Source: Sphingobacterium kitahiroshimense
GTDB taxonomy: Bacteria > Bacteroidota > Bacteroidia > Sphingobacteriales > Sphingobacteriaceae
DNA: 64,000 nt
Reading direction: 5' to 3'
Assembly: GCF_025961315.1 (NCBI RefSeq)
Contig: NZ_JAOQNK010000001.1
Location: 4,960,001-5,024,000 of the forward strand
The notes beneath the pieces are model-generated. The model searched no databases. It was not told the origin of the DNA and was given only the letters and a program-made list of their open reading frames with translations. The position numbers were made by a program, and so were the translations under genes. Of this stretch, positions 43,641-53,483 are shown piece after piece; position 1 is the stretch's first letter, and each line of letters opens with the position of its first letter.

Positions 43641-45116
43641 ATGTTATTATTAGGAATAGATCTAGGTACATCTTCGATCAAAGTTTCTGTTATTGATGCA
43701 GTTACAAATAAGAAAATTATCTCTTGTCATTTTCCTGAAACGGAAGCAGAAATTATATCCCTACAGGGTGGTTGGGCAGAGCAGGACCCTAATCTGTGGT
43801 GGACAAATACACAATTGGCCATTAAAAAAGCAAATGCATCTGGATTATACGACCCTTTGGATATTAAGGCTATCGGTATCGCTTATCAGATGCATGGGCT
43901 AGTAGTGGTAGATAAAGAGCAACGCGCCCTACGTAATGCCATTATCTGGTGCGACAGTCGTGCTGTAAATATAGGTCAAAATGCATTTTCTGCACTAGAG
44001 GGAAAGGGTTTTTTGAACAGTCATCTCAATTCACCAGGTAATTTTACAGCTTCAAAATTAGCATGGGTGAAAGAACATGAACCAAATGTTTATGAAAAAA
44101 TAGACAAGTTTATGCTACCTGGAGATTATCTGAGCATGCGCTTAACTGGTGAAATCAATACAAATGTAAGTTCGATATCAGAAGGAATTCTATGGGATTT
44201 TGAACAACAGCAAATTTCAGATACGTTACTAACTTTTTACTGTATTGATCGCGAATTGGTGCCTAAAGTACAACCCGTATTTTCTAATTACGGATCGCTT
44301 CGTTCGGATGTAGCAAATGAACTGGGATTATCACCGCAAGCAATGGTTTGTTACAAGTCCGGTGATCAACCCAACAATGCATTATCCTTGAATGTTTTTG
44401 AACCAGGAGAAGTTGCTGCCACTGCAGGTACCTCTGGCGTTATCTATGCGGTTACTGATCAAAGAGCACATGATCCGCAATCTCGAGTAAATACTTTCGC
44501 GCATGTTAATTATGAGTTCGAATCGGAACGATTGGGTGTGCTATTGTGCATCAATGGGACAGGGATACAAAATAGCTGGATCAGTCAGGTCACTGGTAAC
44601 GGAAATGATTATGAAAGTATGAATGCGAAAGCTTCACGTATACCAATTGGATCTGAAGGGGTAAATATTCTGCCTTTTGGAAATGGTGCCGAGCGGATGT
44701 TGAATAACAAAACAATAGGAGCACATATCCAAAATTTAGATTTCCTCAGACATGGCACGGCTCATCTTTGGAGGGCATCACAAGAAGGAATAGCATTTTC
44801 CTTCCGCTATGGATTAGATCTGTTAAGGGAAAACGGGATCACACCGCAAGTCATTAAAGCCGGTCATGCCAATATGTTTTTGAGCCCTGTTTTTCAAGAA
44901 GCATTTGCAGGGGTAACAAACACACCCGTAGAGCTATATGATAATGATGGTAGTGTTGGAGCTGCTTTAGGGGCCGGTTTGGGTATAGGCATATTTGCGG
45001 ATCGACAAGAAGCTTTTAAGGGGCTTCGAAAATACAAAATAATCGAACCAGAACATACTTCGCAATATGAAGAAGTATATGTTAAATGGAAACAATTATT
45101 AGAAGACAAACTATAA
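43641..45116 (+). CDS. xylB: Xylulokinase
   Basis: A 491-residue FGGY carbohydrate kinase converting D-xylulose to xylulose 5-phosphate. Motifs include GIDLGTSSIKVSVID (phosphate-binding), GGWAEQDPNLWW, GIAYQMHGLVVVD, NAIIWCDSRA, CYKSGDQPNNAL, a GTSGVIYAV segment and GSVGAALGAGLG near the C-terminus. The FGGY length and MHG/WCDSR motifs match XylB. The xylA gene starts 11 bases after the stop, confirming the pathway. The start ATG at 43641 opens directly on the kinase core. Confidence 0.95.
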   Translation: MLLLGIDLGTSSIKVSVIDAVTNKKIISCHFPETEAEIISLQGGWAEQDPNLWWTNTQLAIKKANASGLYDPLDIKAIGIAYQMHGLVVVDKEQRALRNAIIWCDSRAVNIGQNAFSALEGKGFLNSHLNSPGNFTASKLAWVKEHEPNVYEKIDKFMLPGDYLSMRLTGEINTNVSSISEGILWDFEQQQISDTLLTFYCIDRELVPKVQPVFSNYGSLRSDVANELGLSPQAMVCYKSGDQPNNALSLNVFEPGEVAATAGTSGVIYAVTDQRAHDPQSRVNTFAHVNYEFESERLGVLLCINGTGIQNSWISQVTGNGNDYESMNAKASRIPIGSEGVNILPFGNGAERMLNNKTIGAHIQNLDFLRHGTAHLWRASQEGIAFSFRYGLDLLRENGITPQVIKAGHANMFLSPVFQEAFAGVTNTPVELYDNDGSVGAALGAGLGIGIFADRQEAFKGLRKYKIIEPEHTSQYEEVYVKWKQLLEDKL

Positions 45117-45127
45117 ATTAAGATAAG

Positions 45128-46456
45128 ATGAAAATTTTGACAGGAAATCATGTGTTCTTTAAACATGTAGAACAAGTTCAATTTGAGGGTGTAAATTCAG
45201 ACAATCCGTTGGCTTTCCGCTGGTATGATCCGACACGTGTTGTCGCAGGAAGAACCATGGCAGAGCATTTTAAATTTGCCTGTGCCTATTGGCATTCTTT
45301 TAATGGTAATGGGGCAGATCCATTTGGTGGTCAAACGCATTTTTTTCCATGGGATAAGAAAGCAACAATCATGGAGCGTGCAAAAGATAAAATGGATGCT
45401 GCTTTTGAATTTATGACGAAAATGCAGTTGCCATATTACTGTTTTCATGATGTTGATTTAGTGGATTATACCGATGATATTCATGAAAATGAACGCCATC
45501 TTGATGAGATTGTTGCTTATGCAAAAGAGAAACAGCAACAGAGTGGTGTGAAATTGCTATGGGGAACAGCAAATTTATTCAGTCACCATCGCTACATGAA
45601 TGGAGCATCTACCAATCCTGATTTTCATGTTTTGTCCCATGCAGGTGCTCAGGTTAAAGCGGCAATTGATGCAACGATTGCATTAGGCGGTGAGAATTAT
45701 GTATTCTGGGGTGGCCGTGAAGGGTATATGTCCTTGCTTAATACAAATATGAAAAGAGAGAAAGAGCATTTAGCGAAATTTCTACATATGTCAAAAGATT
45801 ATGCACGTAAAAATGGATTTAAAGGTACGTTTTTCATTGAGCCAAAGCCATGTGAACCAACAAAACACCAATATGACTACGATGCCGCAACAGTGATTGG
45901 ATTTCTTCGTGAATTTGATCTAATGGATGACTTTAAACTTAATCTTGAAGTAAATCATGCCACATTAGCGGGCCATACATTCCAACATGAACTACAAGTT
46001 GCTGCTGATGCTGGTTTATTGGGATCAATTGATGCAAACCGTGGTGATTATCAAAATGGATGGGATACGGATCAATTTCCAACCGACTTAACCGAATTGA
46101 CAGAATCACTGATGATTATTCTTGAAGCAGGAGGATTACAAGGTGGAGGTGTCAATTTTGATGCTAAAGTGAGACGTAATTCTACAGATCCTTTGGATTT
46201 ATTCTATGCACATATCGGTGGTATGGACAATTTTGCACGCGCATTGGTTACTGCAGATAATTTACTTCAAAATTCCCCTTATAGAGAATTGAGAAAAGAG
46301 CGTTATAGCAGTTTTGATACAGGTGCTGGAGCAGATTTTGAGCAAGGTAAACTGTCTCTTGAAGATCTTCGTGCTTATGCTATCAATGAGGGAGAACCTA
46401 AGTTGATCAGTGGTCAACAGGAGTTTATGGAGAATTTGATCAACCGTTATATATAG
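45128..46456 (+). CDS. xylA: Xylose isomerase
   Basis: A 442-residue class II xylose isomerase converting D-xylose to D-xylulose in the cytoplasm. Recognisable segments are GRTMAEHFKFACAYWHSF, CFHDVDLVDYTDD (catalytic His), LLWGTANLFSHHRYMNGAST, FFIEPKPCEPTKHQYDYD (metal Glu), LNLEVNHATLAGHTFQHE and DANRGDYQNGWDTDQFP. The length matches the class. It lies between xylB and the symporter with short spacing (11 and 37 bases). Confidence 0.97.
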   Translation: MKILTGNHVFFKHVEQVQFEGVNSDNPLAFRWYDPTRVVAGRTMAEHFKFACAYWHSFNGNGADPFGGQTHFFPWDKKATIMERAKDKMDAAFEFMTKMQLPYYCFHDVDLVDYTDDIHENERHLDEIVAYAKEKQQQSGVKLLWGTANLFSHHRYMNGASTNPDFHVLSHAGAQVKAAIDATIALGGENYVFWGGREGYMSLLNTNMKREKEHLAKFLHMSKDYARKNGFKGTFFIEPKPCEPTKHQYDYDAATVIGFLREFDLMDDFKLNLEVNHATLAGHTFQHELQVAADAGLLGSIDANRGDYQNGWDTDQFPTDLTELTESLMIILEAGGLQGGGVNFDAKVRRNSTDPLDLFYAHIGGMDNFARALVTADNLLQNSPYRELRKERYSSFDTGAGADFEQGKLSLEDLRAYAINEGEPKLISGQQEFMENLINRYI

Positions 46457-46493
46457 CACATTATTCATTTATTATAAACCTACTTCTAATTAT

Positions 46494-48176
46494 ATGAATA
46501 ATATCTTGGCGACCAAAGATTATTTGGTTTTTTTCATCTACTTTATCATCGTATCGGGGTACGGTATTTGGGTCTATCGGCAAAAGAAGACCAGACTCAA
46601 TGGTACCGATTCTAAAGATTATTTTTTAGCAGAAGGCTCACTAACTTGGTGGGCCATCGGCGCTTCTTTGATTGCATCTAACATCTCTGCCGAACAGTTT
46701 ATCGGTATGAGCGGCTCGGGCTTTAAGATGGGGCTTGCTATTGCTACTTATGAATGGATGGCAGCTGTGACATTGATTATTGTTGCAGTTTTTTTTATTC
46801 CGGTATATCTTAAAAATAAGATATTTACGATGCCTCAATTTCTGCATCAACGCTACAACGGCACGGTTGCCATGATTATGGCTGTATTTTGGTTGATGTT
46901 GTACGTAGTAGTCAATCTAACCTCAATTTTGTATTTGGGAGCACTCGCAGTTAGTAGCATTTCGGGTTTCGATTTGGAGGTCTGTATGTATGCTATCGCT
47001 TGCTTTGCTGTTATTATTACATTAGGAGGCATGCGGGTTATTGGGTTTACAGATGTTATTCAGGTTTTCTTCTTGATTCTAGGAGGTCTGGCAACCACGT
47101 ATTTGGCGCTGAAATTAGTGGCAGAAAATTACGGTGGAGAAGGGGTGCTAGAAGGATATCAGATTATGGCTACTAAGGCCACGGATCATTTTCATATGAT
47201 CCTACATCAGGATAACGAGAATTATTTGGATTTACCAGGGCTTACGGTCTTGATTGGTGGTATGTGGATTGTAAACCTCAATTATTGGGGCTGTAATCAA
47301 TATATCACGCAACGAGCTTTAGGTGCAGATCTTAAAACTGCTAGAAACGGAATTTTGTTTGCAGCATTCCTCAAGCTTTTGATGCCGATTATTGTTGTTT
47401 TACCGGGAATAGCTGCGTATGTGTTATGGAAGGATGGGTTATTTCAACCTGAAATGCTTCAGAATGGTGAAGTAAATCCAGATCGTGCATATCCAGTATT
47501 ATTAAATTTACTTCCTTCGGGTTTAAAAGGTCTATCATTTGCCGCTTTGACTGCAGCAGTAGTTGCTTCATTAGCTGGTAAATCGAATAGTATTGCAACT
47601 ATCTTTTCATTGGACATTTACCAGAAGGTATTCAATAAAAAAGCAAGCGAAAAGCAATTGGTCAATGTCGGTAAAATAACCATTATATTTTCGATGGTAC
47701 TTGCGGTGATCATAGCACCTCATTTAGGGATAGATAGTAAAGGTGGTTTTCAATATATTCAAGAATATACCGGATTTGTTTCACCAGGTATTTTTGCGAT
47801 GTTCATTTTGGGATTCTTCTGGAAGAAAACAACTTCAAATGCAGCTTTATTTGCAACAATAGGCGGGTTTATTTTATCTGTTCTGTTTAAATTTTTACCG
47901 CATATTGCAGATCTGTCGTTTTTAAGTTCGACTGGTTTTTCTGTTTTAAATAAAGCGTCAGGACTGTACGAAATTCCATTTTTAGACCGCATGGGTTTTG
48001 TATTTGTCATCTGTATTATGGGTATGTTGATCATTAGTTTAATCGATCAGCGAAATGGTGTTGTATCAAAAGGATTGGAAGTGGACCGAACAATGTTCAA
48101 GCCACATACAGGTTTCGTCATTGGTGCATTGTTGATCATTCTGTTAACGACTGCGCTATATATGATTTATTGGTAG
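46494..48176 (+). CDS. Sodium/solute symporter (SSS family), probable xylose transporter
   Basis: A 560-residue polytopic protein with about 14 helices of the SSS (SglT-like) family. Diagnostic stretches are WWAIGASLIASNISAEQFIG near helix 2, LGGMRVIGFTDVIQV, NYWGCNQYITQRALGA and SFAALTAAVVASLAGKSNSI. Members co-transport sodium with sugars or related solutes. Its place as third gene of the xylB-xylA operon suggests xylose as the substrate. A terminator follows. Confidence 0.92.
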   Translation: MNNILATKDYLVFFIYFIIVSGYGIWVYRQKKTRLNGTDSKDYFLAEGSLTWWAIGASLIASNISAEQFIGMSGSGFKMGLAIATYEWMAAVTLIIVAVFFIPVYLKNKIFTMPQFLHQRYNGTVAMIMAVFWLMLYVVVNLTSILYLGALAVSSISGFDLEVCMYAIACFAVIITLGGMRVIGFTDVIQVFFLILGGLATTYLALKLVAENYGGEGVLEGYQIMATKATDHFHMILHQDNENYLDLPGLTVLIGGMWIVNLNYWGCNQYITQRALGADLKTARNGILFAAFLKLLMPIIVVLPGIAAYVLWKDGLFQPEMLQNGEVNPDRAYPVLLNLLPSGLKGLSFAALTAAVVASLAGKSNSIATIFSLDIYQKVFNKKASEKQLVNVGKITIIFSMVLAVIIAPHLGIDSKGGFQYIQEYTGFVSPGIFAMFILGFFWKKTTSNAALFATIGGFILSVLFKFLPHIADLSFLSSTGFSVLNKASGLYEIPFLDRMGFVFVICIMGMLIISLIDQRNGVVSKGLEVDRTMFKPHTGFVIGALLIILLTTALYMIYW

Positions 48177-48207
48177 AGTTAACTATAAATATTAAAAATA
48201 AAACAAA

Positions 48208-48245
48208 AAAATAGGTCTGCTACAGTTAGCGGACCTATTTTATAT
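48208..48245. terminator. Intrinsic terminator between the symporter and fabH genes
   Basis: A 13-bp stem with one G-U pair (AAAATAGGTCTGC at 48208-48220 with GCGGACCTATTTT at 48229-48241), an 8-base loop, an upstream A-run and a downstream T-rich end. It can serve both convergent units. Confidence 0.85.
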
Positions 48246-48270
48246 ATCATTTCTTACTAATGTGAGTTTA

Positions 48271-49269
48271 TTATATCATCCAACGGAATAAGCTTGCGCC
48301 CCAAGAGAAACCAGCCCCAAAAGCTGTTAACATAACAAGATCTCCAGTCTTCATCTGTTTTACATTTTCCCAGATACATAATGGAATTGTCGCTGCGATT
48401 GTATTCCCAAGGTACTCAATATTACTTAAGGTACGGCCTTCAGGAATATTTAATGAGCGACCTACAGCATCGATAATACGTTGGTTTGCTTGATGTGGTA
48501 CCACCCAGTTGATATCCTCAACGGTTAAGTTGTTGCGCTGCATGACCTGCGTGCAGGCATCACTCATTGATTGTACCGCTTGTTTAAATACGGTTTTACC
48601 GTCTTGACGTAAGTATCTTTTTTGTGTATCATTATCCGATAAGCTTATTGGATATTGAGTTCCACCTGCTTCAATATTTAGGAAAGCGCGACCATCTCCG
48701 TTACTTCTCAAGTATGCGTCCATAACACCTCCTTCTGTCGAAGGTTGCAATAATACAACTCCAGCACCATCTCCGAATAGGATGTTGGTTGAACGGTCAT
48801 GAATATCGACATAAGTGCTGATATTATCGGCTCCTACGATAAGTACATTTTTGTATCGTCCTGTCTCAACAAGTGAAGCACCCATATCCAACGCATATAG
48901 AAAACCAGAACAAGCAGCGTTTATATCAAAAGCCCAAACATTTGTAAGACCTAGTTTTTCAGCGATGATGTTCGCAGTCGCAGGCATGGGCATGTCAGGA
49001 GTTGAAGTTGCTACTAAAATTGCATCTACTTCAGCTAAATCTTTACCATACTTTGCTACGAGATCCTGAATCGCACGAACGGCCATGTCAGAAGTCGCTA
49101 ATTCTTCTTCTAAGATGCGGCGTTCTTTGATACCAGTTCTTTTGATGATCCACTCATCATTCGTATCACATAATTTTTCTAAGTCAGAATTTGTTCGTTT
49201 ATTTTGAGGGATATAACCTCCGATTGCGGTAATTGCAGCGTAAAGTTTATTCGGGAGAGTTGTATTCAT
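48271..49269 (-). CDS. fabH: Beta-ketoacyl-ACP synthase III
   Basis: A 332-residue condensing enzyme that starts fatty-acid elongation by joining acetyl-CoA and malonyl-ACP. The catalytic triad is visible: Cys120 in DINAACSGF, His in VVPHQANQRI and Asn in LGNTIAATIPL. The usual FabH opening RTNSDLEKLCDTNDEW and IIKRTGIKERRI are intact, and the length is normal. It stands alone, without plsX, rpmF or acc genes, so it may be a second KASIII copy with special primer preference. Confidence 0.93.
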   Translation of the reverse strand: MNTTLPNKLYAAITAIGGYIPQNKRTNSDLEKLCDTNDEWIIKRTGIKERRILEEELATSDMAVRAIQDLVAKYGKDLAEVDAILVATSTPDMPMPATANIIAEKLGLTNVWAFDINAACSGFLYALDMGASLVETGRYKNVLIVGADNISTYVDIHDRSTNILFGDGAGVVLLQPSTEGGVMDAYLRSNGDGRAFLNIEAGGTQYPISLSDNDTQKRYLRQDGKTVFKQAVQSMSDACTQVMQRNNLTVEDINWVVPHQANQRIIDAVGRSLNIPEGRTLSNIEYLGNTIAATIPLCIWENVKQMKTGDLVMLTAFGAGFSWGASLFRWMI

Positions 49270-49805
49270 ATATTATGGTTATCATATTCAAGTATGATCC
49301 GCCTTTTGGTATTTAGTTTAATTTTATTATCTCTAATGAGTATTTTTATTTATTCTGCCTTTTTCTCTTTTCTAAAAAGAGTTGTAAAGGAGGTGTAAAA
49401 ATAGGATAATTTCTACAACAGTATGAAAAATATTAAGATTGTGACAAAATGATTACGATGAATCACTTTTTTTGAACCGTTTTGCAAAACGGTCTAGTTA
49501 TGATACCGTTTTAGTTTTATTGTTTAGAATATAATTTTGATAAAGTTGCTGTTGACAAAATATGTGAAATTATTGTAATGCAATTAAAACACGGTAAAAA
49601 ACAGTCTGTTATTTAGATTTTTAGCCCTTCTTTTATTATTTAACCATAACCTGCCGGAAAAAAAACGAAAATAATAAATTTCCAGAAATATTTCATAGAT
49701 CCCTGTTGAATTAACGAATGGTTTTATTAATTTGTTGTTCGGGAGCTCATTTTTATAGAGGCAAAGCTTACCCAATTGAATTTCTGTTATTAAAATATAT
49801 ATGCA
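49270..49805. promoter_or_regulatory. Divergent intergenic region with an 18-bp palindrome
   Basis: About 535 bases between fabH (minus) and the GNAT gene (plus). A perfect palindrome ACCGTTTTGCAAAACGGT spans 49476-49493, and an extra half-site ACCGTTTT follows at 49505-49512. This has the form of a dimeric repressor operator. A weak minus-strand frame at 49584-49826 was not accepted as a gene. Confidence 0.55.
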
Positions 49806-50342
49806 ATGATTCCATTTTCTATTCAAGCACCACTCGAAAATAGTAAGATCAGACTAGTTCCGCTACAGGATAATGACTTTGAAAGGCTTTTCGCTGTCGC
49901 TAATGATCCTAAAGTATGGGAGCAACACCCTAATAAAGATCGGTATAAAAGACCTGTGTTTGAAAATTTCTTTGAAGGTGCGGTAATCAGTAAAGGTGCC
50001 TACCTAATCCAGGATAAACTGTCCGATGAAATTTTAGGAAGTACACGTTTTTACAATTATAGTTCCGATGATAACAGTATTTTCATCGGTTACACTTTTT
50101 ATGGTCCAAAGACATGGGGCACGGGTGTAAATCCTCAAGTAAAAAAAATGATGCTCGACTATATATTTGATCATGTGGATACTGTATATTTTCATGTTGG
50201 GAATAATAATGAAAGATCAAAAAAAGCAATGGAGAGATTAGGGGCACAAAAAATAGCTTTGGAAGAAGTGGCTTATCATGGTGAACCCAACCGTATTAAC
50301 GTTCTGTATGCAATTAGAAAAGATGACTATTACAAAGTATGA
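49806..50342 (+). CDS. GNAT family N-acetyltransferase
   Basis: A 178-residue acetyltransferase of the RimJ/RimL type. The GNAT core appears in ILGSTRFYNYSSDDNSIFIG (beta4), TFYGPKTWGTGVNPQVKKMM (the acetyl-CoA loop in modified form, with GTG in place of R/Q-GxG) and YFHVGNNNERSKKAMERLGA (C-terminal motif). The substrate is unknown; the subgroup acylates protein N-termini or small amines. The start ATG at 49806 is supported by the family N-terminus IRLVPLQDNDFERLF. Confidence 0.88.
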   Translation: MIPFSIQAPLENSKIRLVPLQDNDFERLFAVANDPKVWEQHPNKDRYKRPVFENFFEGAVISKGAYLIQDKLSDEILGSTRFYNYSSDDNSIFIGYTFYGPKTWGTGVNPQVKKMMLDYIFDHVDTVYFHVGNNNERSKKAMERLGAQKIALEEVAYHGEPNRINVLYAIRKDDYYKV

Positions 50343-50586
50343 TGGGATCTAATATGAGCTTTTTGCATTTTAAAATATAGCATGCTGCACACGGGCAAGC
50401 GCATATGTTTAGGAGATATTAGAATCATTAATTTTTGCGAAAATTTGAGTTAACTCGGACTTTTAGTTAGATGATTTCAACTTAGTGCAAAGAAGATTGT
50501 AAAAAGAACAAGATTTTACTGCTAATCTTGTCATTTTTGCTTGTGTAAATAGATTTTTCTACACCTAACTCTTTCATATGCTATCG

Positions 50587-50615
50587 TTTATCTTCAAGAA
50601 AATAAGTTAAATTTG
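50587..50615 (+). promoter_or_regulatory. Candidate Bacteroidota promoter for the hydroxylase gene
   Basis: A perfect -7 element TAAATTTG (TAnnTTTG) at 50608-50615 lies 17 bases after TTTA at 50587-50590, one base off the -33 consensus TTTG. The ATG follows 18 bases after the -7 box. Confidence 0.45.
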
Positions 50616-50633
50616 TTTATAGCTCAATTATAA

Positions 50634-52403
50634 ATGGAAACTTACGGCAACCCAGTATTAAATCGCTTACCCCAACATCTGAAACGTTTTATTGTACCGC
50701 AACAATATGATCGTTATACGGCAATTGATCAGGCTGTGTGGCGCTATGTCATGCGTCAGAACTATGCATATCTTCGTAATATTGCATATTATCCCTATAT
50801 TCCAGGGCTTCATAAAGCAGGATTAACGATTGAGGAAATCCCAAATCTGCAAACGATGAACGACAGTCTTAAACATATGGGTTGGGGAGCGGCTACAGTG
50901 GACGGTTTTATTCCTCCTGCAGCTTTTATGGAGTTTCAAGCTTATCGGGTACTCGTGGTAGCAGCAGATATACGTCAGATTGAACATATTGAATATACTC
51001 CTGCACCAGATATTATTCATGAATCATCTGGACATGCTCCGATCATTGGAGAGCCTGAGTATGCGGCATATTTGCAATATTTTGGGGAGATTGGTACAAA
51101 GGCAATGTTTTCAGAGAAAGATTTTGAACTGTACGAGGCAATTCGAAACCTTTCTATCCTTAAAGAAAGTAGTAGTGCAACCGAAGAGCAGCTGTCAAGT
51201 GCAGAAGCAAAGCTTATTGCTATACAAGAAAATATGGGTGAACCTTCCGAAATGGCATTATTGAGTAGATTGCATTGGTGGACGGTTGAGTATGGACTAA
51301 TCGGAACAGTAGATGATCCCAAAATTTATGGTGCAGGGCTTTTGTCATCAATTGGAGAAAGTGCGTCCTGTATGCGTAAAGAAGTCCCCAAATTACCTTA
51401 TTCCTTAAACGCATTAGCGTATTCATACGATATTACGAAGCCACAACCTCAATTGTTTGTTACGGAAGATTTTAATCAGTTGCGAGAGGTTTTAGATCAA
51501 TTTGCCAATACCATGTCATTTCGGGTAGGGGGAAAAGTTGGTTTGGAAAAGGCTATTGCTTGTAAGAACCTATGTACGATTGTGTATAGCTCCGGATTGC
51601 AGGTCTCCGGACTTTTTCAGACAGGTATTGCTGGGAGTGAAATAGAATATATCAAGACTGTTGGTCCAACGGCATTAGCTTATGCAGATAGACAGCTTTC
51701 TGGTCATGGAAAGACGTATCACGCTGATGGATTTGGGTCTCCTGTTGGGTATCTGTTAGGAGCAGTCAAAGCACTGGAAGATTTTGATGCTGCTGATCTA
51801 AAAGAATATGGCATTGAAATAGGGCAGCACACCACACTTATCTTTACTTCTGGAATTGAGGTAAGAGGAGTTGTTCAGTCTATAGAACAGCGGGATAAAA
51901 AAAATCAATTGATTACCTTTTCCCCATGTCAGGTTGTCGATAGTAGATCCTGTCAGATTCTATTTGATCCAGAATGGGGAACTTATGACATGGCTGTAGG
52001 GAAACAGATTGTTTCGGTTTTTTGTGGAGCAGCAGATAAAGAAGCTTATGAGCAAGGAGCCTTTGTGTCAGAAACTAAAACAATCGTGCATCAGCAAAAT
52101 GAGGTCGAAAAATCAAAAAATAAGCTTTATAAAGTTATTCGTGACCGAAGAACAGGTCAAGAACCGGATGTTTCACTTAGTGAGATTTATCAGAATATAA
52201 CACATAACTATCCCGAAGATTGGCTTGCTTATATTGAAACACTGGAATTGGCTATTCATGATGGAGATCATTTGTTAGCAACTCAAATTGAAAATCGATT
52301 GCTGGAAATTATTCAAGATCATCAACATTGGAGTAAATTGATTTTGGATGGCATTAACTTAGCTAAAAACGACCAAATAGCATTGCTTTTAGGACCTAAG
52401 TAA
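50634..52403 (+). CDS. Aromatic amino acid hydroxylase (phenylalanine 4-monooxygenase type), long form
   Basis: A 589-residue pterin-dependent iron hydroxylase that probably converts phenylalanine to tyrosine. Iron ligands are His129 and His134 in IIHESSGHAP and Glu219 in HWWTVEYGL. The gap between His134 and Glu219 is about 85 residues; short bacterial enzymes have about 41, so an insertion of roughly 45 residues (about 155-200) is present. The C-terminal 250 residues add a beta-rich and then helical region not found in the short forms. The neighbours complete tyrosine breakdown to homogentisate. A regulatory role for the extension is inference. Confidence 0.88.
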   Translation: METYGNPVLNRLPQHLKRFIVPQQYDRYTAIDQAVWRYVMRQNYAYLRNIAYYPYIPGLHKAGLTIEEIPNLQTMNDSLKHMGWGAATVDGFIPPAAFMEFQAYRVLVVAADIRQIEHIEYTPAPDIIHESSGHAPIIGEPEYAAYLQYFGEIGTKAMFSEKDFELYEAIRNLSILKESSSATEEQLSSAEAKLIAIQENMGEPSEMALLSRLHWWTVEYGLIGTVDDPKIYGAGLLSSIGESASCMRKEVPKLPYSLNALAYSYDITKPQPQLFVTEDFNQLREVLDQFANTMSFRVGGKVGLEKAIACKNLCTIVYSSGLQVSGLFQTGIAGSEIEYIKTVGPTALAYADRQLSGHGKTYHADGFGSPVGYLLGAVKALEDFDAADLKEYGIEIGQHTTLIFTSGIEVRGVVQSIEQRDKKNQLITFSPCQVVDSRSCQILFDPEWGTYDMAVGKQIVSVFCGAADKEAYEQGAFVSETKTIVHQQNEVEKSKNKLYKVIRDRRTGQEPDVSLSEIYQNITHNYPEDWLAYIETLELAIHDGDHLLATQIENRLLEIIQDHQHWSKLILDGINLAKNDQIALLLGPK

Positions 52404-52485
52404 TGCATTTCTACGATTAGAACGAAATTTAAAAATGTATCCAGGGATACTAATAAATCTTTCCAGGACTGCTAAGTAATAAAGA

Positions 52486-52522
52486 ACTGCCATGAGCTAT
52501 TGGTTTGATATCTCATGGCAGT
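52486..52522. terminator. Hairpin between convergent hydroxylase and flavin-reductase genes
   Basis: A perfect 11-bp stem (ACTGCCATGAG at 52486-52496 with CTCATGGCAGT at 52512-52522) with a 15-base loop. T-rich sequence follows on the minus strand (TTCTTTATTA); the plus side is weaker. It probably terminates at least the minus-strand unit. Confidence 0.6.
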
Positions 52523-52547
52523 AGGTATTTTGAACCGTATTTTAATA

Positions 52548-53453
52548 TTAGACTCTTAATAAAAGAATTTGCCAAGCTGAAATCAATTCACCTTGGTCTA
52601 ACAGTTTTGCGGCATGCATCTGGAGCAACTTACGTCTTAGGGCAAGATCTTCGTGAGATTGTTCCCAGATTGCTATAATTTCAGGATTTACTAATAAAGT
52701 CTTCTCGTCATTCAATACAGGTAATTGCTCTACATTTGCTAATCGACCTAACTGATTTCCCGTAAGAATATCCGAAAAACGGATATGTTCAGGAAGTGCG
52801 TCAACTCCGATTCCTAAATTGCGGAGTGGCTTTGGAACTTCGAAGAGTGATTCTTTTGTTACGCGACTGTACCAATTCCCACCTAAACGGGCAACGAGAT
52901 CAAGTGATTCCTGTGAGACTTCATTTTTATCGTTTAGTAAGTTTTCATGAATATGCATCCGGACTATTTCTGCAATGACGAGATTTCCTGCTCCCGGACC
53001 ATCACCGAGATTGATAATTTCATGAACTTTACATTCCAATTGAACTGGTGATTCTGCCACACGTGGAGGGTTGATCAGATCTGAAGCAATAGCTGTAAAA
53101 CCTGATTTATCAAATTCATTAATTCCCTTTCCATATTCGGTGCTTGCGAGAGACTGTTGCTGCACCATGGAATAATTCACAATATTAATAACAACCTCTG
53201 GTACTTCTAGCATGTTGTCCAAGGTATGTTTAGTAGAACCGTCGCGCATTCGCCGCAATGGTGAAAAAACACAGATAGGGGGTTGCTGAGACATAAAATT
53301 AAAGTAGCTAAAAGGGCTCAGGTTGACATTTCCTGCCGCATCAATTGTACTTGCAAAACAGATAGGACGCGGAGCTACCGCATATTTGATAAGATTATCA
53401 AATATTGCTTGTTGTTCAACTGGATCTATTACTGTTGTTTTTTCTGTAGTCAT
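52548..53453 (-). CDS. Flavin reductase family protein
   Basis: A 301-residue protein with the FMN-binding split-barrel of flavin reductase-like proteins: VAPRPICFASTIDAAGNVNL, SPFSYFNFMSQQPPICVFSP and LVIAEIVRMHIHE. The C-terminal extension (about 210-301) is helical and unassigned. It lies 30 bases downstream of the fumarylacetoacetase gene on the same strand and is likely co-transcribed. In Bacteroidota this protein often travels with tyrosine-catabolism genes; its exact partner or substrate is unknown. Confidence 0.85.
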   Translation of the reverse strand: MTTEKTTVIDPVEQQAIFDNLIKYAVAPRPICFASTIDAAGNVNLSPFSYFNFMSQQPPICVFSPLRRMRDGSTKHTLDNMLEVPEVVINIVNYSMVQQQSLASTEYGKGINEFDKSGFTAIASDLINPPRVAESPVQLECKVHEIINLGDGPGAGNLVIAEIVRMHIHENLLNDKNEVSQESLDLVARLGGNWYSRVTKESLFEVPKPLRNLGIGVDALPEHIRFSDILTGNQLGRLANVEQLPVLNDEKTLLVNPEIIAIWEQSHEDLALRRKLLQMHAAKLLDQGELISAWQILLLRV

Positions 53454-53483
53454 ATGTTGAGTAGCTTATTTAATTTAGTGTTC

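Noticed and set aside
49584..49826. 80-codon minus-strand frame between fabH and the GNAT gene
   Set aside because: AT-rich, runs into the start of the GNAT gene, with composition like translated intergenic DNA.
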